Made by a program: the position numbers and the translations under genes. The notes beneath the pieces are model-generated. The model saw nothing but the letters and a program-made list of their open reading frames with translations, had not been told where the DNA came from and ran no database searches. Source: Staphylococcus lugdunensis (lineage in GTDB: Bacteria > Bacillota > Bacilli > Staphylococcales > Staphylococcaceae). Taken from it: a DNA stretch of 64,000 nucleotides. Location: NCBI RefSeq assembly GCF_002901705.1, contig NZ_PPPV01000012.1, positions 1,225,454 through 1,289,453 on the forward strand, given 5' to 3'. This document shows positions 36,793 through 47,170 of this stretch, in pieces (within the stretch, counting starts at the first letter, position 1; the number at the start of each line of letters is the position of its first letter).

Positions 36793-39700
36793 CTAATCAG
36801 CAGTTTCTTCTTGTTGAGATTGTGGCGCATCTTTTTGTTGCAAATCTACTTTGCGCTCTGTTGTATCTTCATCTTCAACATCTGCCATTTCGATTTCGTT
36901 ATCGTGCTCATCCATCACTTTCACATCTAAACCTAAACTTTGAAGTTCTTTCATCAATACACGGAATGATTCAGGAACACTTGGTCTAGAAATGTTTTCA
37001 CCTTTAACGATAGCTTCGTATGTTTTAACACGGCCTACCGTATCATCAGATTTATAAGTAAGGATTTCTTGCAATGTATAGGCAGCACCATAAGCTTCAA
37101 GTGCCCATACTTCCATCTCACCGAAACGTTGTCCACCAAATTGTGCTTTACCACCAAGTGGTTGTTGTGTAACTAATGAGTATGGACCTGTTGAACGAGC
37201 ATGTAATTTGTCATCAACCATATGTGCAAGTTTAAGCATGTACATAACTCCAACTGAGATACGGTTGTCGAATGGCTCACCTGTACGGCCATCATATAAT
37301 ACGGTTTTACCGTCACGTGCCATACCAGCTTCTTCAATTGTTGACCATACATCTTCATCGTTCGCACCATCAAATACTGGTGACGCAACATGAATACCTA
37401 AGTTTTTAGCAGCCATACCTAAATGCAACTCTAGAACTTGTCCAATGTTCATACGTGATGGCACACCAAGTGGGTTTAACATAATATCAATTGGACGTCC
37501 ATCTGGTAAATAAGGCATGTCCTCTTCTGGAACAATCTTAGAAATGACACCTTTGTTACCATGACGACCACACATTTTGTCCCCAACGTGTATTTTACGT
37601 TTCTGCACAATATATACGCGTACTAATTGGTTAACACCTGGAGAAAGTGTGTCATCTCCTTCTTCACGGTTGAAGACTTTAACATCTAGCACAATACCGC
37701 CAGCACCATGTGGTACACGCAATGAAGTGTCACGCACTTCACGTGCTTTTTCACCAAAGATTGCATGTAATAGACGTTCTTCAGCTGTTAGCTCTGTGAC
37801 ACCTTTAGGCGTTACTTTACCTACTAAAATATCGCCATCTTTAACTTCTGCACCTACATAAACAATACCGCGATCGTCTAAGTTTTTAAGTGCACTTTCA
37901 GAGACGTTAGGAATATCACGTGTGATTTCCTCAGGTCCTAATTTCGTATCACGTGCTTCTGATTCATATTCTTCAATATGAATAGATGTGTAAACGTCAT
38001 CTTTGACTAAACGTTCACTCATGATGACAGCATCTTCATAGTTATAGCCGTCCCAAGTCATGAAACCAACTACAACGTTGCGGCCTAATGCCATTTCACC
38101 AAGCTCCATTGATGGACCGTCAGCTAGAATTTCATTGTATTCTACAACGTCGCCAATAGAAACAATTGGACGTTGGTTATAACATGTACCAGAGTTAGAG
38201 CGTTTAAACTTCGCTAATGGATAGCGATCAAGTTCGCCTTCATATTCTTTTCCATTTTCTTCAATTAATCGACGCACTAGGATTTCATTAGATTCAACGT
38301 GTTCTACACGACCTCTGTATTTTGCAGTAATCGCAGCACCAGAGTCACGAGCAGCAACATGCTCCATACCTGTTCCTACGAACGGCGCTTCAGGGTTCAT
38401 CAACGGAACTGCTTGACGTTGCATGTTTGCACCCATCAATGCACGGTTAGAGTCATCGTTCTCTAAGAATGGAATACATGCTGTCGCAGCTGAAACAACT
38501 TGTTTAGGAGATACATCCATGTAGTCCATTTTTTCTTTAGCCATAACAGTATTATTACCGCGGAAACGGCATACTACTTCATCATCTAAGAAACGACCAT
38601 TTTCATCAAGGCGAGAGTTCGCTTGTGCAACGACATAACTGTCTTCTTCATCAGCAGTTAAGTAGTCAATTTGATCTGTGATTGCATTTGTATCAATATC
38701 TACTTTACGATAAGGCGTTTCAATAAAGCCAAACTCGTTGACACGCGCATAACTAGATAATGAGTTAATCAAACCAATGTTTGGACCCTCTGGTGTTTCA
38801 ATCGGACACATACGGCCATAGTGAGAATAATGCACGTCACGAACTTCCATTTGTGCACGTTCACGTGTTAAACCACCAGGTCCTAACGCAGATAAACGAC
38901 GTTTGTGTGTTAATTCTGCTAATGGGTTAGCTTGGTCCATGAATTGTGATAATTGAGAACTACCAAAGAATTCTTTAATTGATGCAATAACTGGTCTAAT
39001 ATTAATTAATTGTTGTGGTGTGATAGATTCGGTATCTTGAATTGACATTCTTTCACGCACAACACGTTCCATTCTTGATAAACCAATACGGAATTGGTTT
39101 TGCAATAACTCACCAACTGAACGTAAACGACGGTTACCTAAATGATCGATATCATCCGTGTAACCAATGCCAGCTAATAAGTTGAAGAAGTAACTCATAG
39201 AAGAAATAATATCTGCAGGTGTGATACATTTCACTTCTGAATCTGGTAAAGCATTACCAATTATCGTTGTTGTACAACCTTCTTCATCATTTGGTACATA
39301 GACTTTGATTGATTGAATTTCAACCGGTTCGTCTATTACTGTTCCTTCTAATTCGAATACTTCACTATTCGCATTTGTTTCAAGAACGTCCATAATTTCG
39401 TCTAATTTGCGACGATCTAATACAGTACCTTCTTCAGCAACAATTTCACCTGTTTCGCTGTTTACGATAGGCTCTGCTAATTTTTGATTAAATAAACGGT
39501 GTTTTAGATGCAATTTTTTGTTCGCTTTATAACGTCCAACGCTTGCTAAATCATAGCGTTTCGGATCGAAGAAGCGAGAATATAATAAACTTTTTGCATT
39601 TTCAACTGTTGGTGGTTCACCAGGACGTAAACGTTCATAAATTTCTAATAACGCTTGTTCAGTGTTTTCTGTTCCGTCTTTTTCTAATGTATTACGCAAG

Positions 39701-40347
39701 TATTCGTTATCGCCTAACAACTCAACAATTTCTTGATCAGTTGAAAAGCCTAATGCGCGTAATAAGACAGTTAATGGCAATTTACGAGTTCTATCAATAC
39801 GAACATAGACAACATCTTTAGCATCTGTTTCGTATTCTAACCAGGCACCACGGTTAGGAATGATTGTAGCATCATAATTTTCTCGTCCGTTTTTGTCAAT
39901 TTTTTCATTAAAGTAAACGGATGGTGAACGTACTAATTGCGATACAATAACACGCTCTGCACCATTAATAACAAACGTACCTGTATCTGTCATTAATGGG
40001 AAGTCTCCCATAAATACTTCTTGCTCTTTAACTTCACCTGTTTCTTTTATAACGAGACGCACTTTAACACGAAGAGGTGCAGCATAAGTAGCGTCACGAT
40101 TTTTCGATTCTTCTAAATCATACTTTGGTTCACCTAATCTGTAATCTACAAACTCTAATGATAGGTTACCTGTGAAATCTTCAATTGGTGAGATATCACG
40201 GAACATTTCTAGTAAACCTTCTTTTAGGAACCAATCATAAGATTTAGTTTGAATTTCTATTAAGTTTGGTAATTCTAATACTTCTGAAATTCTCGCGTAG
40301 TTTCTACGTTTACGATGTCTTCCATATTGGACAACTTGACCTGCCAA
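36793..40347 (-). CDS. rpoB: DNA-directed RNA polymerase subunit beta
   Basis: 1184 residues, start [20 protein letters not shown]. Conserved landmarks are the rifampicin pocket [20 protein letters not shown] near residues 465-484, where no known resistance substitution is seen by eye; the GKVTPKG segment; [13 protein letters not shown] near 920; and the C-terminal [18 protein letters not shown] clamp anchor. The acidic variable tail ends SQQEETAD. The gene is cotranscribed with rpoC. Close but not identical to the remembered S. aureus sequence, mostly at its C-terminus, supporting a related Staphylococcus species. Confidence 0.98.
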   Translation of the reverse strand: MAGQVVQYGRHRKRRNYARISEVLELPNLIEIQTKSYDWFLKEGLLEMFRDISPIEDFTGNLSLEFVDYRLGEPKYDLEESKNRDATYAAPLRVKVRLVIKETGEVKEQEVFMGDFPLMTDTGTFVINGAERVIVSQLVRSPSVYFNEKIDKNGRENYDATIIPNRGAWLEYETDAKDVVYVRIDRTRKLPLTVLLRALGFSTDQEIVELLGDNEYLRNTLEKDGTENTEQALLEIYERLRPGEPPTVENAKSLLYSRFFDPKRYDLASVGRYKANKKLHLKHRLFNQKLAEPIVNSETGEIVAEEGTVLDRRKLDEIMDVLETNANSEVFELEGTVIDEPVEIQSIKVYVPNDEEGCTTTIIGNALPDSEVKCITPADIISSMSYFFNLLAGIGYTDDIDHLGNRRLRSVGELLQNQFRIGLSRMERVVRERMSIQDTESITPQQLINIRPVIASIKEFFGSSQLSQFMDQANPLAELTHKRRLSALGPGGLTRERAQMEVRDVHYSHYGRMCPIETPEGPNIGLINSLSSYARVNEFGFIETPYRKVDIDTNAITDQIDYLTADEEDSYVVAQANSRLDENGRFLDDEVVCRFRGNNTVMAKEKMDYMDVSPKQVVSAATACIPFLENDDSNRALMGANMQRQAVPLMNPEAPFVGTGMEHVAARDSGAAITAKYRGRVEHVESNEILVRRLIEENGKEYEGELDRYPLAKFKRSNSGTCYNQRPIVSIGDVVEYNEILADGPSMELGEMALGRNVVVGFMTWDGYNYEDAVIMSERLVKDDVYTSIHIEEYESEARDTKLGPEEITRDIPNVSESALKNLDDRGIVYVGAEVKDGDILVGKVTPKGVTELTAEERLLHAIFGEKAREVRDTSLRVPHGAGGIVLDVKVFNREEGDDTLSPGVNQLVRVYIVQKRKIHVGDKMCGRHGNKGVISKIVPEEDMPYLPDGRPIDIMLNPLGVPSRMNIGQVLELHLGMAAKNLGIHVASPVFDGANDEDVWSTIEEAGMARDGKTVLYDGRTGEPFDNRISVGVMYMLKLAHMVDDKLHARSTGPYSLVTQQPLGGKAQFGGQRFGEMEVWALEAYGAAYTLQEILTYKSDDTVGRVKTYEAIVKGENISRPSVPESFRVLMKELQSLGLDVKVMDEHDNEIEMADVEDEDTTERKVDLQQKDAPQSQQEETAD

Positions 40348-40548
40348 ACAGATTCACCCCTCAAATATTGTGTGCTACCGTCCATTTAAAAGTGTGCTAA
40401 CAAGACAAAAAGAAAACGGCAACACTAAAGATGACACCATTTCCGTTTCATGTTATTCCTGTTCCACTTACTCTTATTAGGTAAAAGTACACACTTATTG
40501 AACATAAATTTTTACATTTTATAACTATATCAGAATACGAATATTAAA

Positions 40549-41157
40549 TCAACCTTTTGAACTTCTTAATATATAATATCCTTTATTCTTTGTGACGACT
40601 TCTACATTATCAAATAGTTCAGCCAATTTCTTTTTAGCGGATGGCATACCTTGTTTCTTTTGTATGACAACGAACAGCTCACCCTGTGTCCTTAACCTGT
40701 CATATGCTTCAGCAAAAATTCGATGAACAACTTCTTTACCAGCTCTAATTGGCGGATTAGTTAAAATATAATCACAAGCGTTATGCTTTACTGCAGAAAG
40801 ACCATCGCTTTCTTTAATAATGACATTATCAATTTGATTATGCTTACTATTTTTTTCAGCTAGTGCTAATGCGCGTTGGTTAACGTCAAGCATTGTCACT
40901 TTATGGTGCGGACAGACCTTTGCTATGGTTAGGCCAATAGGACCATATCCACATCCAACATCAACAATCGACTTACTCGGACCAGGCGGATGTTCATTCA
41001 AAAACGTTTGAATTAGCAAGTCAGAGCCGAAATCTACCTTATCTTTAGAAAAAACACCTGCATCTGTCACTAGCTGTAATTTATCGTGCTGATATGAGTA
41101 AACAATGGTTTGTTGATTACTTTTAACGTCTGGGCACTCATCATAATAATGACTCAT
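40549..41157 (-). CDS. RsmC-like class I SAM-dependent methyltransferase
   Basis: 202 residues. The SAM motif I VDVGCGYGPIGLTIA is near residues 64-78, acidic motif II TMLDVNQRALALAEKN follows, and the catalytic NPPI motif lies in DYILTNPPIRAGK near 131-143. NPPY/F/I motifs indicate base N-methylation, and homologues between rplL and rpoB are annotated as 16S rRNA guanine-N2 methyltransferases. It lies in the usual place between rplL and rpoB. The exact rRNA position is inferred from the family only. Confidence 0.88.
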   Translation of the reverse strand: MSHYYDECPDVKSNQQTIVYSYQHDKLQLVTDAGVFSKDKVDFGSDLLIQTFLNEHPPGPSKSIVDVGCGYGPIGLTIAKVCPHHKVTMLDVNQRALALAEKNSKHNQIDNVIIKESDGLSAVKHNACDYILTNPPIRAGKEVVHRIFAEAYDRLRTQGELFVVIQKKQGMPSAKKKLAELFDNVEVVTKNKGYYILRSSKG

Positions 41158-41315
41158 AAGCCCACCCCTTTCCTTTATAGATTTGTATTAAAGAATTATC
41201 ACCGTGTATTTTTACGTCATGAGCATAAAAAGTACATATTATTCGTGTATTTTTTCATTTTTCTTGAACTACTTGGATGCGTTAATTAAGTACCACTGTA
41301 TTCTGAAAATGAACT

Positions 41316-41344
41316 AAACCCCGTTATCGTGATAACGGGGTTTT
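41316..41344 (-). terminator. Terminator behind rplJ-rplL
   Basis: A 13-bp perfect stem AAACCCCGTTATC / GATAACGGGGTTT with a 2-base loop and an A-run on the left. It lies about 90 bp after the rplL stop. Partial readthrough into the methyltransferase and rpoBC is possible. Confidence 0.8.
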
Positions 41345-41432
41345 CATTTCTCAAAGCATTTAGGTTAAGTCTTCCTACATTCAAACGATGTATCTCATTT
41401 ATCTTAACCTATATTAAGTTTAGACGAGAGAA

Positions 41433-41801
41433 CTATTTTAATTCTACAGTCGCGCCTACTTCTTCTAATTGTTCTTTAAGTTTTTCAGCTTCGTCTTTAG
41501 CAAGGCCTTCTTTAATTACTTTAGGAGCGCCATCTACTAATTCTTTAGCATCTTTTAATCCTAAGCCAGTTGCTTCTTTAACTGCTTTAACAACTTTGAT
41601 TTTAGATGAACCAGCTGAAGTTAATTCAACATCAAATTCAGTTTTTTCTGCTGCTGCGTCTCCGCCACCAGCTGCACCTGCTGCTGCTACTGGAGCTGCT
41701 GCAGTTACACCAAATTCTTCTTCAATTGCTTTTACTAAATCGTTTAATTCTAAAACTGACATTTCTTTAATTGCTTCAATGATTTGTTCTTGATTAGCCA
41801 T
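41433..41801 (-). CDS. rplL: 50S ribosomal protein L7/L12
   Basis: 122 residues. N-terminal dimerisation part ([22 protein letters not shown]), alanine/glycine hinge ([14 protein letters not shown] near residues 34-47), and C-terminal factor-binding domain with [23 protein letters not shown]. Forms the ribosomal stalk that recruits translational GTPases. Downstream of rplJ by 37 bp. Confidence 0.98.
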   Translation of the reverse strand: MANQEQIIEAIKEMSVLELNDLVKAIEEEFGVTAAAPVAAAGAAGGGDAAAEKTEFDVELTSAGSSKIKVVKAVKEATGLGLKDAKELVDGAPKVIKEGLAKDEAEKLKEQLEEVGATVELK

Positions 41802-41838
41802 TTTATAATTCCTCCGTTATTTTAAAATTTATGCGCAA

Positions 41839-42339
41839 TTACTCAGCGCTTTCTTCTTTTTGTTCTCCAACAGCTTTAACTGCATAAGCGAAGTTGCGGA
41901 CTGGAGCTTGTAATACTGATAAAAGCATAGATACAAGACCGTCGTGTGAAGGTAATGAACCAACAGTTTTAACTTCTTCTGCTGATATAATACTACCGTC
42001 CATGACACCTGTTTTGATTTCTAAAGCTTCGTGTTCTTTTGCAAAACCTGCGATAACTTTCGCTGGTGCTACAACATCTTCAGTTGAAGTTGCAATTGCT
42101 GTAGGACCTGTTAAGAAATCGTTTAAGCCTTCGATACCTGCTTGTTCAGCTGCACGACGAACCATTGTGTTTTTGTATACTTTATACTCAACACCAGCTT
42201 CACGTAATTGTGAACGCAATTCTGTTACTTCTGCAACTGTTAAACCACGGTAATCGACAACGACAGTTGATACTGAATTTTTAAGTTGATCAGCAATAAC
42301 GTCAACAAGTTGTTTTTTTGCTTCAATGATAGCAGACAT
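41839..42339 (-). CDS. rplJ: 50S ribosomal protein L10
   Basis: 166 residues, [22 protein letters not shown] with [33 protein letters not shown], typical of L10. It anchors L7/L12 dimers to 23S rRNA. The gene has an unusually structured 5' leader with a hairpin plus T-run, as expected for autogenous control by L10. Confidence 0.98.
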   Translation of the reverse strand: MSAIIEAKKQLVDVIADQLKNSVSTVVVDYRGLTVAEVTELRSQLREAGVEYKVYKNTMVRRAAEQAGIEGLNDFLTGPTAIATSTEDVVAPAKVIAGFAKEHEALEIKTGVMDGSIISAEEVKTVGSLPSHDGLVSMLLSVLQAPVRNFAYAVKAVGEQKEESAE

Positions 42340-42390
42340 TCAGACACCTCCATTTAAATTTGTTCGGTGCTTTTTTTAATAGCAATAAAA

Positions 42391-42422
42391 AAAGCACTTT
42401 CTACCCACGGCAAAAAGTGCTT
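42391..42422 (-). promoter_or_regulatory. L10 leader (rplJ-rplL attenuator)
   Basis: On the minus strand AAGCACTTT pairs with AAAGTGCTT around a GCCGTGGGTAGA loop and is followed by TTTTTTATT, an intrinsic-terminator shape in the leader of rplJ. A second GCTATTAAAAAAAGC lies just after it. This matches the Firmicute L10 leader, in which L10(L12)4 binding changes readthrough. The 270-bp gap also holds the rplA terminator. Confidence 0.7.
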
Positions 42423-42571
42423 GAAAGATCAATTAATCATCACGTTCAAGTCAATTTTAGCCTCGGTAGGATTGATTTTTAAGTTATAATTAACTCCTAC
42501 TGTCTTAGGTAAAATAATCACAATAATTAATATAACGTTGTTATTGTAATATGTCAATCGTTTTTTTAAAA

Positions 42572-42598
42572 AAAGACTAGCAAAAGTTGCCAGTCTTT
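42572..42598 (-). terminator. Terminator behind rplA
   Basis: AAAGACT-agCA / TTGcC-AGTCTTT stem followed by TTTTTTTAAAAAAACG on the minus strand, 16 bp after the rplA stop. Confidence 0.75.
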
Positions 42599-42613
42599 GA
42601 AGTCATTATATAA

Positions 42614-43309
42614 TTATAATTTAAATGATGAAGTATCAACTTTAACGCCAGGACCCATTGTTGTAGTAACAGCAACGGATTTGAAGTAAGTACCTTTAGC
42701 TGAAGCTGGTTTTGCTTTTGCTAAAACGTCTTGTAATGCGTTAAAGTTTTCAATTAATTTATCAGTATCAAATGAAACTTTACCGATAGTAGCGTGAACA
42801 ATACCTGCTTTTTCAGCACGGTATTCAACTTTACCTGCTTTGATTTCTTCAACAGCTTTTTTAACGTCCATCGTAACAGTGCCAGTTTTAGGGTTAGGCA
42901 TTAAACCTTTTGGTCCTAATACTCTACCTAATTTACCAACTTCACCCATCATGTCAGGTGTAGCAACAACTACATCGAAATCAAACCAACCTTGTTGGAT
43001 TTTTTGAGCATATTCTGCTTCACCTACATAATCTGCGCCTGCTTCTTCTGCTTCAGTGATTTTATCACCTTTCGCAAATACTAATACACGTTGTGATTTA
43101 CCAGTTCCGTTTGGTAGTACAACTGCACCACGGATTTGTTGATCATTTTTACGTGTATCAATACCTAAACGGAATGCAACTTCAACTGATGCATCAAAGT
43201 TAGCTACGCTAGTTTCTTTAGCTAAGCTAATTGCTTCCTCAACACTGTAGTGTTGCGTACGGTCAATTTTGCTAGCTGCTTCTTGATACTTTTTACCTTT
43301 TTTAGCCAT
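42614..43309 (-). CDS. rplA: 50S ribosomal protein L1
   Basis: 231 residues from ATG 43309 ([14 protein letters not shown]), with GGAGGAAGA before it; the longer frame to 43351 is rejected. Contains the L1 signature [20 protein letters not shown] near residues 125-144. It forms the mobile L1 stalk at the E site and in many bacteria represses its own operon by binding leader RNA. A GTGGGAGG element just upstream may be that site. Confidence 0.98.
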   Translation of the reverse strand: MAKKGKKYQEAASKIDRTQHYSVEEAISLAKETSVANFDASVEVAFRLGIDTRKNDQQIRGAVVLPNGTGKSQRVLVFAKGDKITEAEEAGADYVGEAEYAQKIQQGWFDFDVVVATPDMMGEVGKLGRVLGPKGLMPNPKTGTVTMDVKKAVEEIKAGKVEYRAEKAGIVHATIGKVSFDTDKLIENFNALQDVLAKAKPASAKGTYFKSVAVTTTMGPGVKVDTSSFKL

Positions 43310-43325
43310 TATTCTTCCTCCTTTA

Positions 43326-43351
43326 GTGGTTTTAGCGGAATTTCCTCCCAC
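43326..43351 (-). promoter_or_regulatory. Candidate L1-binding hairpin upstream of rplA
   Basis: On the minus strand GTGGGAGG (43351-43344) is followed by AAATTCCGC and closes with CCAC (43329-43326), ending close to the rplA ribosome binding site. The same GTGGGAGG element occurs upstream of rplK. L1 autoregulation through such a target is known in other bacteria; binding here is inference. Confidence 0.4.
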
Positions 43352-43524
43352 ATTTCACTTGCGTATCACACAAGTTAAGAGCAGATAACTGATGATATCT
43401 ATGTTAATTTTGGGAGACGATGTTCACCCAATTTCACTTAAATCCATCGAAGACAATAGCGTTGGTTGCCATTTCGTTATCTGCTGTTATCGTCTATCAA
43501 TTCATTTCAAGTTTAAATTCTTAA

Positions 43525-43947
43525 TTATTCTACAGTAATACCCATGCTACGAGCAGTACCTTCAATAATACGCATAGCTGCTTCTTCGTCTGCAGCGTTT
43601 AAATCTTGCATTTTAGAATTAGCAATTTCACGTACTTGTTCTTTAGTAACTGTAGCAACTTTAGTTTTGTTAGGTTCACCTGAACCTTTTTCTACGCCAG
43701 CTGCTTTTTTAAGTAGTACTGGAGCCGGTGGAGTTTTTGTAATAAATGTAAATGAACGATCTTCATATACACTGATTTCTACCGGAATGATTAAACCTGC
43801 TTGTTCTTGCGTACGTGCGTTGAATTCTTTACAGAATCCCATGATGTTCACACCTGCTTGACCTAATGCTGGTCCAACTGGTGGTGCTGGATTTGCTTTC
43901 CCTGCAGGAATTTGTAATTTAACTACTTTTTCTACTTTTTTAGCCAC
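43525..43947 (-). CDS. rplK: 50S ribosomal protein L11
   Basis: 140 residues from GTG 43947 ([19 protein letters not shown]), with GGAGG 8 bases upstream; the ATG upstream in frame is too close to that site. [23 protein letters not shown] near residues 21-43 is the thiostrepton-binding N-terminal domain. The C-terminal half binds the GTPase-centre rRNA. Intact, with no visible change at the proline cluster. Confidence 0.97.
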   Translation of the reverse strand: MAKKVEKVVKLQIPAGKANPAPPVGPALGQAGVNIMGFCKEFNARTQEQAGLIIPVEISVYEDRSFTFITKTPPAPVLLKKAAGVEKGSGEPNKTKVATVTKEQVREIANSKMQDLNAADEEAAMRIIEGTARSMGITVE

Positions 43948-43979
43948 GATGTGCACCTCCTTGATATCGTGATGTGGTC

Positions 43980-44045
43980 ACAGGGCTCAGTTTTGCCCTC
44001 CCACTCAAACATTTCGTGACGAAATGAGCGTCTTAAAAACGCGAC
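43980..44045 (-). promoter_or_regulatory. rplK leader with second GTGGGAGG element
   Basis: On the minus strand GTGGGAGG (44004-43997) lies inside GGGCAAAACTGAGCCC, and an outer TGTGGTCGCG/GTGACCACA pairing is possible. This is the same motif as upstream of rplA, so the two may be L1 control sites. Confidence 0.4.
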
Positions 44046-44147
44046 CACATTATTTTAACACCTTTTCGTTACAAAAATCAATAGTAATATTTCAACATTT
44101 AAAGCGTTCAACAATTATTAACACAGTTCCAGTATTGAGGCTTTACT

Positions 44148-44696
44148 TTAAAGCTTTTCTACTTGATCAAATTCAACTTCTACTGGTGTTTCTCTGCCAA
44201 ACATATCTACTAACACAGTTAATTTAAATTTATCTGCTTCAATCTCTTGAACTTCTCCAACTTGATTAGAAAACGGACCTGATTTGATACGCACTTGCTC
44301 GCCAATCTCTAATTCTATATCTATTGTTTTTTCTTTAAGACCCATTTGTTTTAATATAAAACGAACTTCGTCAGGTAGTAATGGATTCGGCTTAGATCCT
44401 GCGCCTGCAGAACCAACGAATCCAGTAACGCCAGGAGTATTTCGCACGACATACCATGATTCGTCTGTCATGATGAGTTCCACTAAAACGTATCCTGGAA
44501 ATGTCTTTTTAACTACTTTTTTAGCTTTGCCATCTTTGACTTGAGTCTCTTCCTCTTCGGGTATGACAACTCTAAAAATCTGTTCTGTCATATTCATTGA
44601 TTCGACTCTTTTTTCTAAATTCTTTTTAACTTTATTCTCATATCCAGAATATGTGTGCACTGCATACCAGTGTTTAGCACCAACTACTTCAGACAT
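44148..44696 (-). CDS. nusG: Transcription termination/antitermination factor NusG
   Basis: 182 residues. The NGN domain starts HWYAVHTYSGYENKVKKNLEKR, with FPGYVLVELIMTDESWYVVRNTPGVTGFVG near residues 65-94. The C-terminal KOW domain EQVRIKSGPFSNQVGEVQEIE is near 128-148. It binds the RNA polymerase clamp, affecting pausing, and couples to ribosomes. Placed between secE and rplK as is usual. Confidence 0.98.
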   Translation of the reverse strand: MSEVVGAKHWYAVHTYSGYENKVKKNLEKRVESMNMTEQIFRVVIPEEEETQVKDGKAKKVVKKTFPGYVLVELIMTDESWYVVRNTPGVTGFVGSAGAGSKPNPLLPDEVRFILKQMGLKEKTIDIELEIGEQVRIKSGPFSNQVGEVQEIEADKFKLTVLVDMFGRETPVEVEFDQVEKL

Positions 44697-44713
44697 GTTG
44701 TCACTCCTTACTT

Positions 44714-44908
44714 TTATCTAAATAATTCAATAAGATTTCCGATACCGATATCTAAAACATAGAAAAAAGCCATAAAGAATAGCACTGTAGATACTACAAT
44801 AACAGTGTATTTGAATAACTCTTCTTTCGTTGGCCAACTTGTTTTCTCCATTTCAGACTTAACGCCTTTGAAAAAGTTATCTTTTTCTTTGTTTTTGTCT
44901 TTAGCCAT
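44714..44908 (-). CDS. secE: Preprotein translocase subunit SecE
   Basis: 64 residues from ATG 44908 ([13 protein letters not shown]), with GGAGG 9 bases upstream; the longer frame to 44932 is rejected. [26 protein letters not shown] is the typical amphipathic helix, and residues about 38-58 are the single membrane helix. It stabilises SecY in the SecYEG channel. It has a few more charged N-terminal residues than the remembered S. aureus form (60 aa). Confidence 0.96.
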   Translation of the reverse strand: MAKDKNKEKDNFFKGVKSEMEKTSWPTKEELFKYTVIVVSTVLFFMAFFYVLDIGIGNLIELFR

Positions 44909-45001
44909 CAAAAACAACCTCCATACTCTCACTCATTAACTAGCCTATACGTTGTCTCATGTTGCAACATCGAATAACCACTTTTCATAGCACTAAAAGT
45001 A

Positions 45002-45145
45002 TTATTTCGATTCTTTATGTACTGTATGTGAGTTACATCTTGGACAATATTTTTTAAGTGTTAACCTTGATGCTGAGCCATCTTTCTTTGGAACATGATA
45101 ATTTCTATTGCCACAAACATCGCAATTTAAAGGGACTTTTTTCAC
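45002..45145 (-). CDS. rpmG: 50S ribosomal protein L33
   Basis: A 47-residue frame with GTG start at 45145 and AAGGGTGA upstream. It begins MKKVPLNCDVCGNRNYHVPK and has CxxC pairs at CDVC and CPRC, so it is the zinc-binding (C+) form of L33. It ends HTVHKESK. Its place just before secE-nusG is usual for Firmicutes. Its small size hides it from length-limited gene calls. Confidence 0.95.
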   Translation of the reverse strand: MKKVPLNCDVCGNRNYHVPKKDGSASRLTLKKYCPRCNSHTVHKESK

Positions 45146-45241
45146 ATTTATTCACCCTTACACATTTTAATACCAATATACTATACCTATATTTAGACTT
45201 AAATGTCAAACGAAGCTATGAAACAATATGACCAATAAAAC

Positions 45242-45784
45242 TCATTCCGTAGTCTTTAATATCACTTTATATAATTTCATTTTACAACGTTGTATACTAT
45301 TGTAAACCGCTTTGCGTTGTAACTTAAGTATTCGTGCAATTTCTAATGGTTTATATCCTGCAATCAGCGCGTAAAACACCCTTTTTTCTACCTTAGTAAA
45401 ATACTTCGTGTGTTCAAATATATTCATTAAATCTGCGCGTTGTAACATTTTTATTTCAACAGGATTCACATGTTGATTGTAATATACGTTTACATGACTC
45501 TCTTTAATCATGCTTTGTATTCGTTTATGATAGGCATATTGTTTACGTAAATAATCATATTTAACTGACCTAATAACACAATTCACATAATACTCAAATG
45601 GTTTATCTTGTTGTGTGTCATAGCGATCAATGACCAAGTAAAGTTTAATTAAGACCTCTTGATATAAATCGTCGATATCATTTAGGTAATAATCTACCTT
45701 TTTAAGCTTATTAATAATAATGGGTTTCCACAAATTCACAAGTTCTGCAAAAGCATCATCTTTATTGTCACACTCTCGGTACAT
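45242..45784 (-). CDS. sigH: Alternative RNA polymerase sigma factor SigH (ComX/sigma-30 type)
   Basis: 180 residues. Region 2 carries NDIDDLYQEVLIKLYLVIDRYD and YVNCVIRSVKYDYLRKQYAYHK; region 4 carries FTKVEKRVFYALIAGYKPLEIARILKLQRKAVYNSIQRCKMKL, a helix-turn-helix. Its place between Rae1 and rpmG-secE-nusG is that of staphylococcal sigH, which drives competence genes (comG, comE). The upstream Shine-Dalgarno is weak (GAAAG), in keeping with the cryptic, tightly controlled expression known for this gene. The start at ATG 45784 is the most likely, but an upstream non-ATG start is possible. Confidence 0.88.
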   Translation of the reverse strand: MYRECDNKDDAFAELVNLWKPIIINKLKKVDYYLNDIDDLYQEVLIKLYLVIDRYDTQQDKPFEYYVNCVIRSVKYDYLRKQYAYHKRIQSMIKESHVNVYYNQHVNPVEIKMLQRADLMNIFEHTKYFTKVEKRVFYALIAGYKPLEIARILKLQRKAVYNSIQRCKMKLYKVILKTTE

Positions 45785-45894
45785 TTTAAACGCGCTTTCA
45801 AGATGTCTACCAGTTATGTTTGTCGCCTACTTTCCAATAAGAGTTATGTGCTAAATTTTATACCCTGATATAGGATTTCGGCAATATCACAATA

Positions 45895-46422
45895 CTAGTG
45901 TTTGTGATGATGACCTCGACGTATTTTTTCAAATTCAGTAAGTATATCATCAGATAACGGTATTCGAGTTCTAGGTTTTGATTGACTAAAGTCATCTAAC
46001 GACTTTGTTACTGTTATTTCCATTTCTTTTAATTCGCGCCACATTTCTCGAGATGATACACGATAAGCACCTGTTCCAAAAATTGCATGCTGTTCGCTCA
46101 TATCACTCGTCACAACCGTAATATGCGTTGTATGTTTATTATATAAGTCATAGACATAACGTTCGATATAGCTATCTGCGGTTTCTTTTTCTTTTGTATA
46201 AATAATCTTTACACCATGATACATATATTCACGTTCAATACCTGATTGTTCATATGCATCGAAGACACATACCACTTCATCAGCTATCACAGCGCTATAA
46301 TTCGCTATGGCATCCAACAATTGTTCGCGTGCTTCTTCAAGGCTTTCTTTAGCAATGGTCATCAACTCTGGCGATTGGCCAATCATATTATAACCGTCTA
46401 TAACTAAATATTTTTGCTTCAT
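45895..46422 (-). CDS. rae1: Ribosome-dependent mRNA endonuclease Rae1 (YacP family)
   Basis: 175 residues, NYN/PIN-like fold: YLVIDGYNMIGQSPEL near residues 4-19 and VVCVFDAYEQSG near 48-59 give catalytic acidic residues, with TVVTSDMSEQHAIFGTGAYRVSSREM near 102-127. In Bacillus, Rae1 (YacP) enters the ribosomal A site and cuts mRNA at specific codons. Start codon overlaps the rlmB stop by one base (TAATG), so translation is coupled. Confidence 0.9.
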   Translation of the reverse strand: MKQKYLVIDGYNMIGQSPELMTIAKESLEEAREQLLDAIANYSAVIADEVVCVFDAYEQSGIEREYMYHGVKIIYTKEKETADSYIERYVYDLYNKHTTHITVVTSDMSEQHAIFGTGAYRVSSREMWRELKEMEITVTKSLDDFSQSKPRTRIPLSDDILTEFEKIRRGHHHKH

Positions 46423-47168
46423 TATTTGTCTCCATATGAATGACGTTTACGATATACTTCATACATCATCAAACCAGCTGCCACGGATGCATTTAAACTA
46501 TTCACGTGACCGACCATTGGAATTTTAATATAAAAATCACATTTATCTTTAACTAGACGGCTCATCCCTTGGCCTTCACTACCAATGACAATTGCTAATG
46601 ACATATCAGCTGCCATGTCTCTATAGTCTGTGGCATTATCTGCTTCTGTTCCTACAATCCAAAAACCATGCGCTTTCAAATCATCAATTGTCTGAGATAA
46701 ATTAGTTACACGCATTACAGGTATATGCTGAATCGCTCCTGTAGATGCTTTAGCTACAATTTGTGTTAACGCTACTGAACGACGTTTAGGAATAATAATA
46801 CCATCCACACCTGTTGCATCTGCTGTCCGCAAAATAGAACCTAAGTTATGTGGATCTTCTAATCCATCTAAAATAATGACCGTAGATAGGCTTTCCTTTT
46901 GTTGTTGCATTTTAATAAAATAGTTAAAATCGGCGTATTCATATGGTGCAATCAAGGCTGCAACACCTTGGTGAGGCGCATCTGACATATGATCTAATTT
47001 AGATTTTGGCACTGTTTGCACGACTAATTTTTGAGTTTTTGCGTTTGTTAAAATTTCTTTGATTTGTTGTTTTTTAATACCTTCTTGAATCAGTATTTTA
47101 TTTATTGTATGACCAGTGACAATGGCTTCCTTTACGGCATGACGACCTACTATTATATGATCTTCCAA
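46422..47168 (-). CDS. rlmB: 23S rRNA (guanosine-2'-O)-methyltransferase RlmB (TrmH family)
   Basis: 248 residues. N-terminal L30e-like substrate domain ([12 protein letters not shown] at residues 5-16), then the SPOUT domain with motif 1 [21 protein letters not shown] near 99-119, motif 2 [12 protein letters not shown] near 196-207 and motif 3 [22 protein letters not shown] near 217-238. It methylates the 2'-O of G2251 in 23S rRNA. Overlaps rae1 and is 2 bp behind mrnC. Confidence 0.94.
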   Translation of the reverse strand: MEDHIIVGRHAVKEAIVTGHTINKILIQEGIKKQQIKEILTNAKTQKLVVQTVPKSKLDHMSDAPHQGVAALIAPYEYADFNYFIKMQQQKESLSTVIILDGLEDPHNLGSILRTADATGVDGIIIPKRRSVALTQIVAKASTGAIQHIPVMRVTNLSQTIDDLKAHGFWIVGTEADNATDYRDMAADMSLAIVIGSEGQGMSRLVKDKCDFYIKIPMVGHVNSLNASVAAGLMMYEVYRKRHSYGDK

Positions 47169-47170
47169 TG

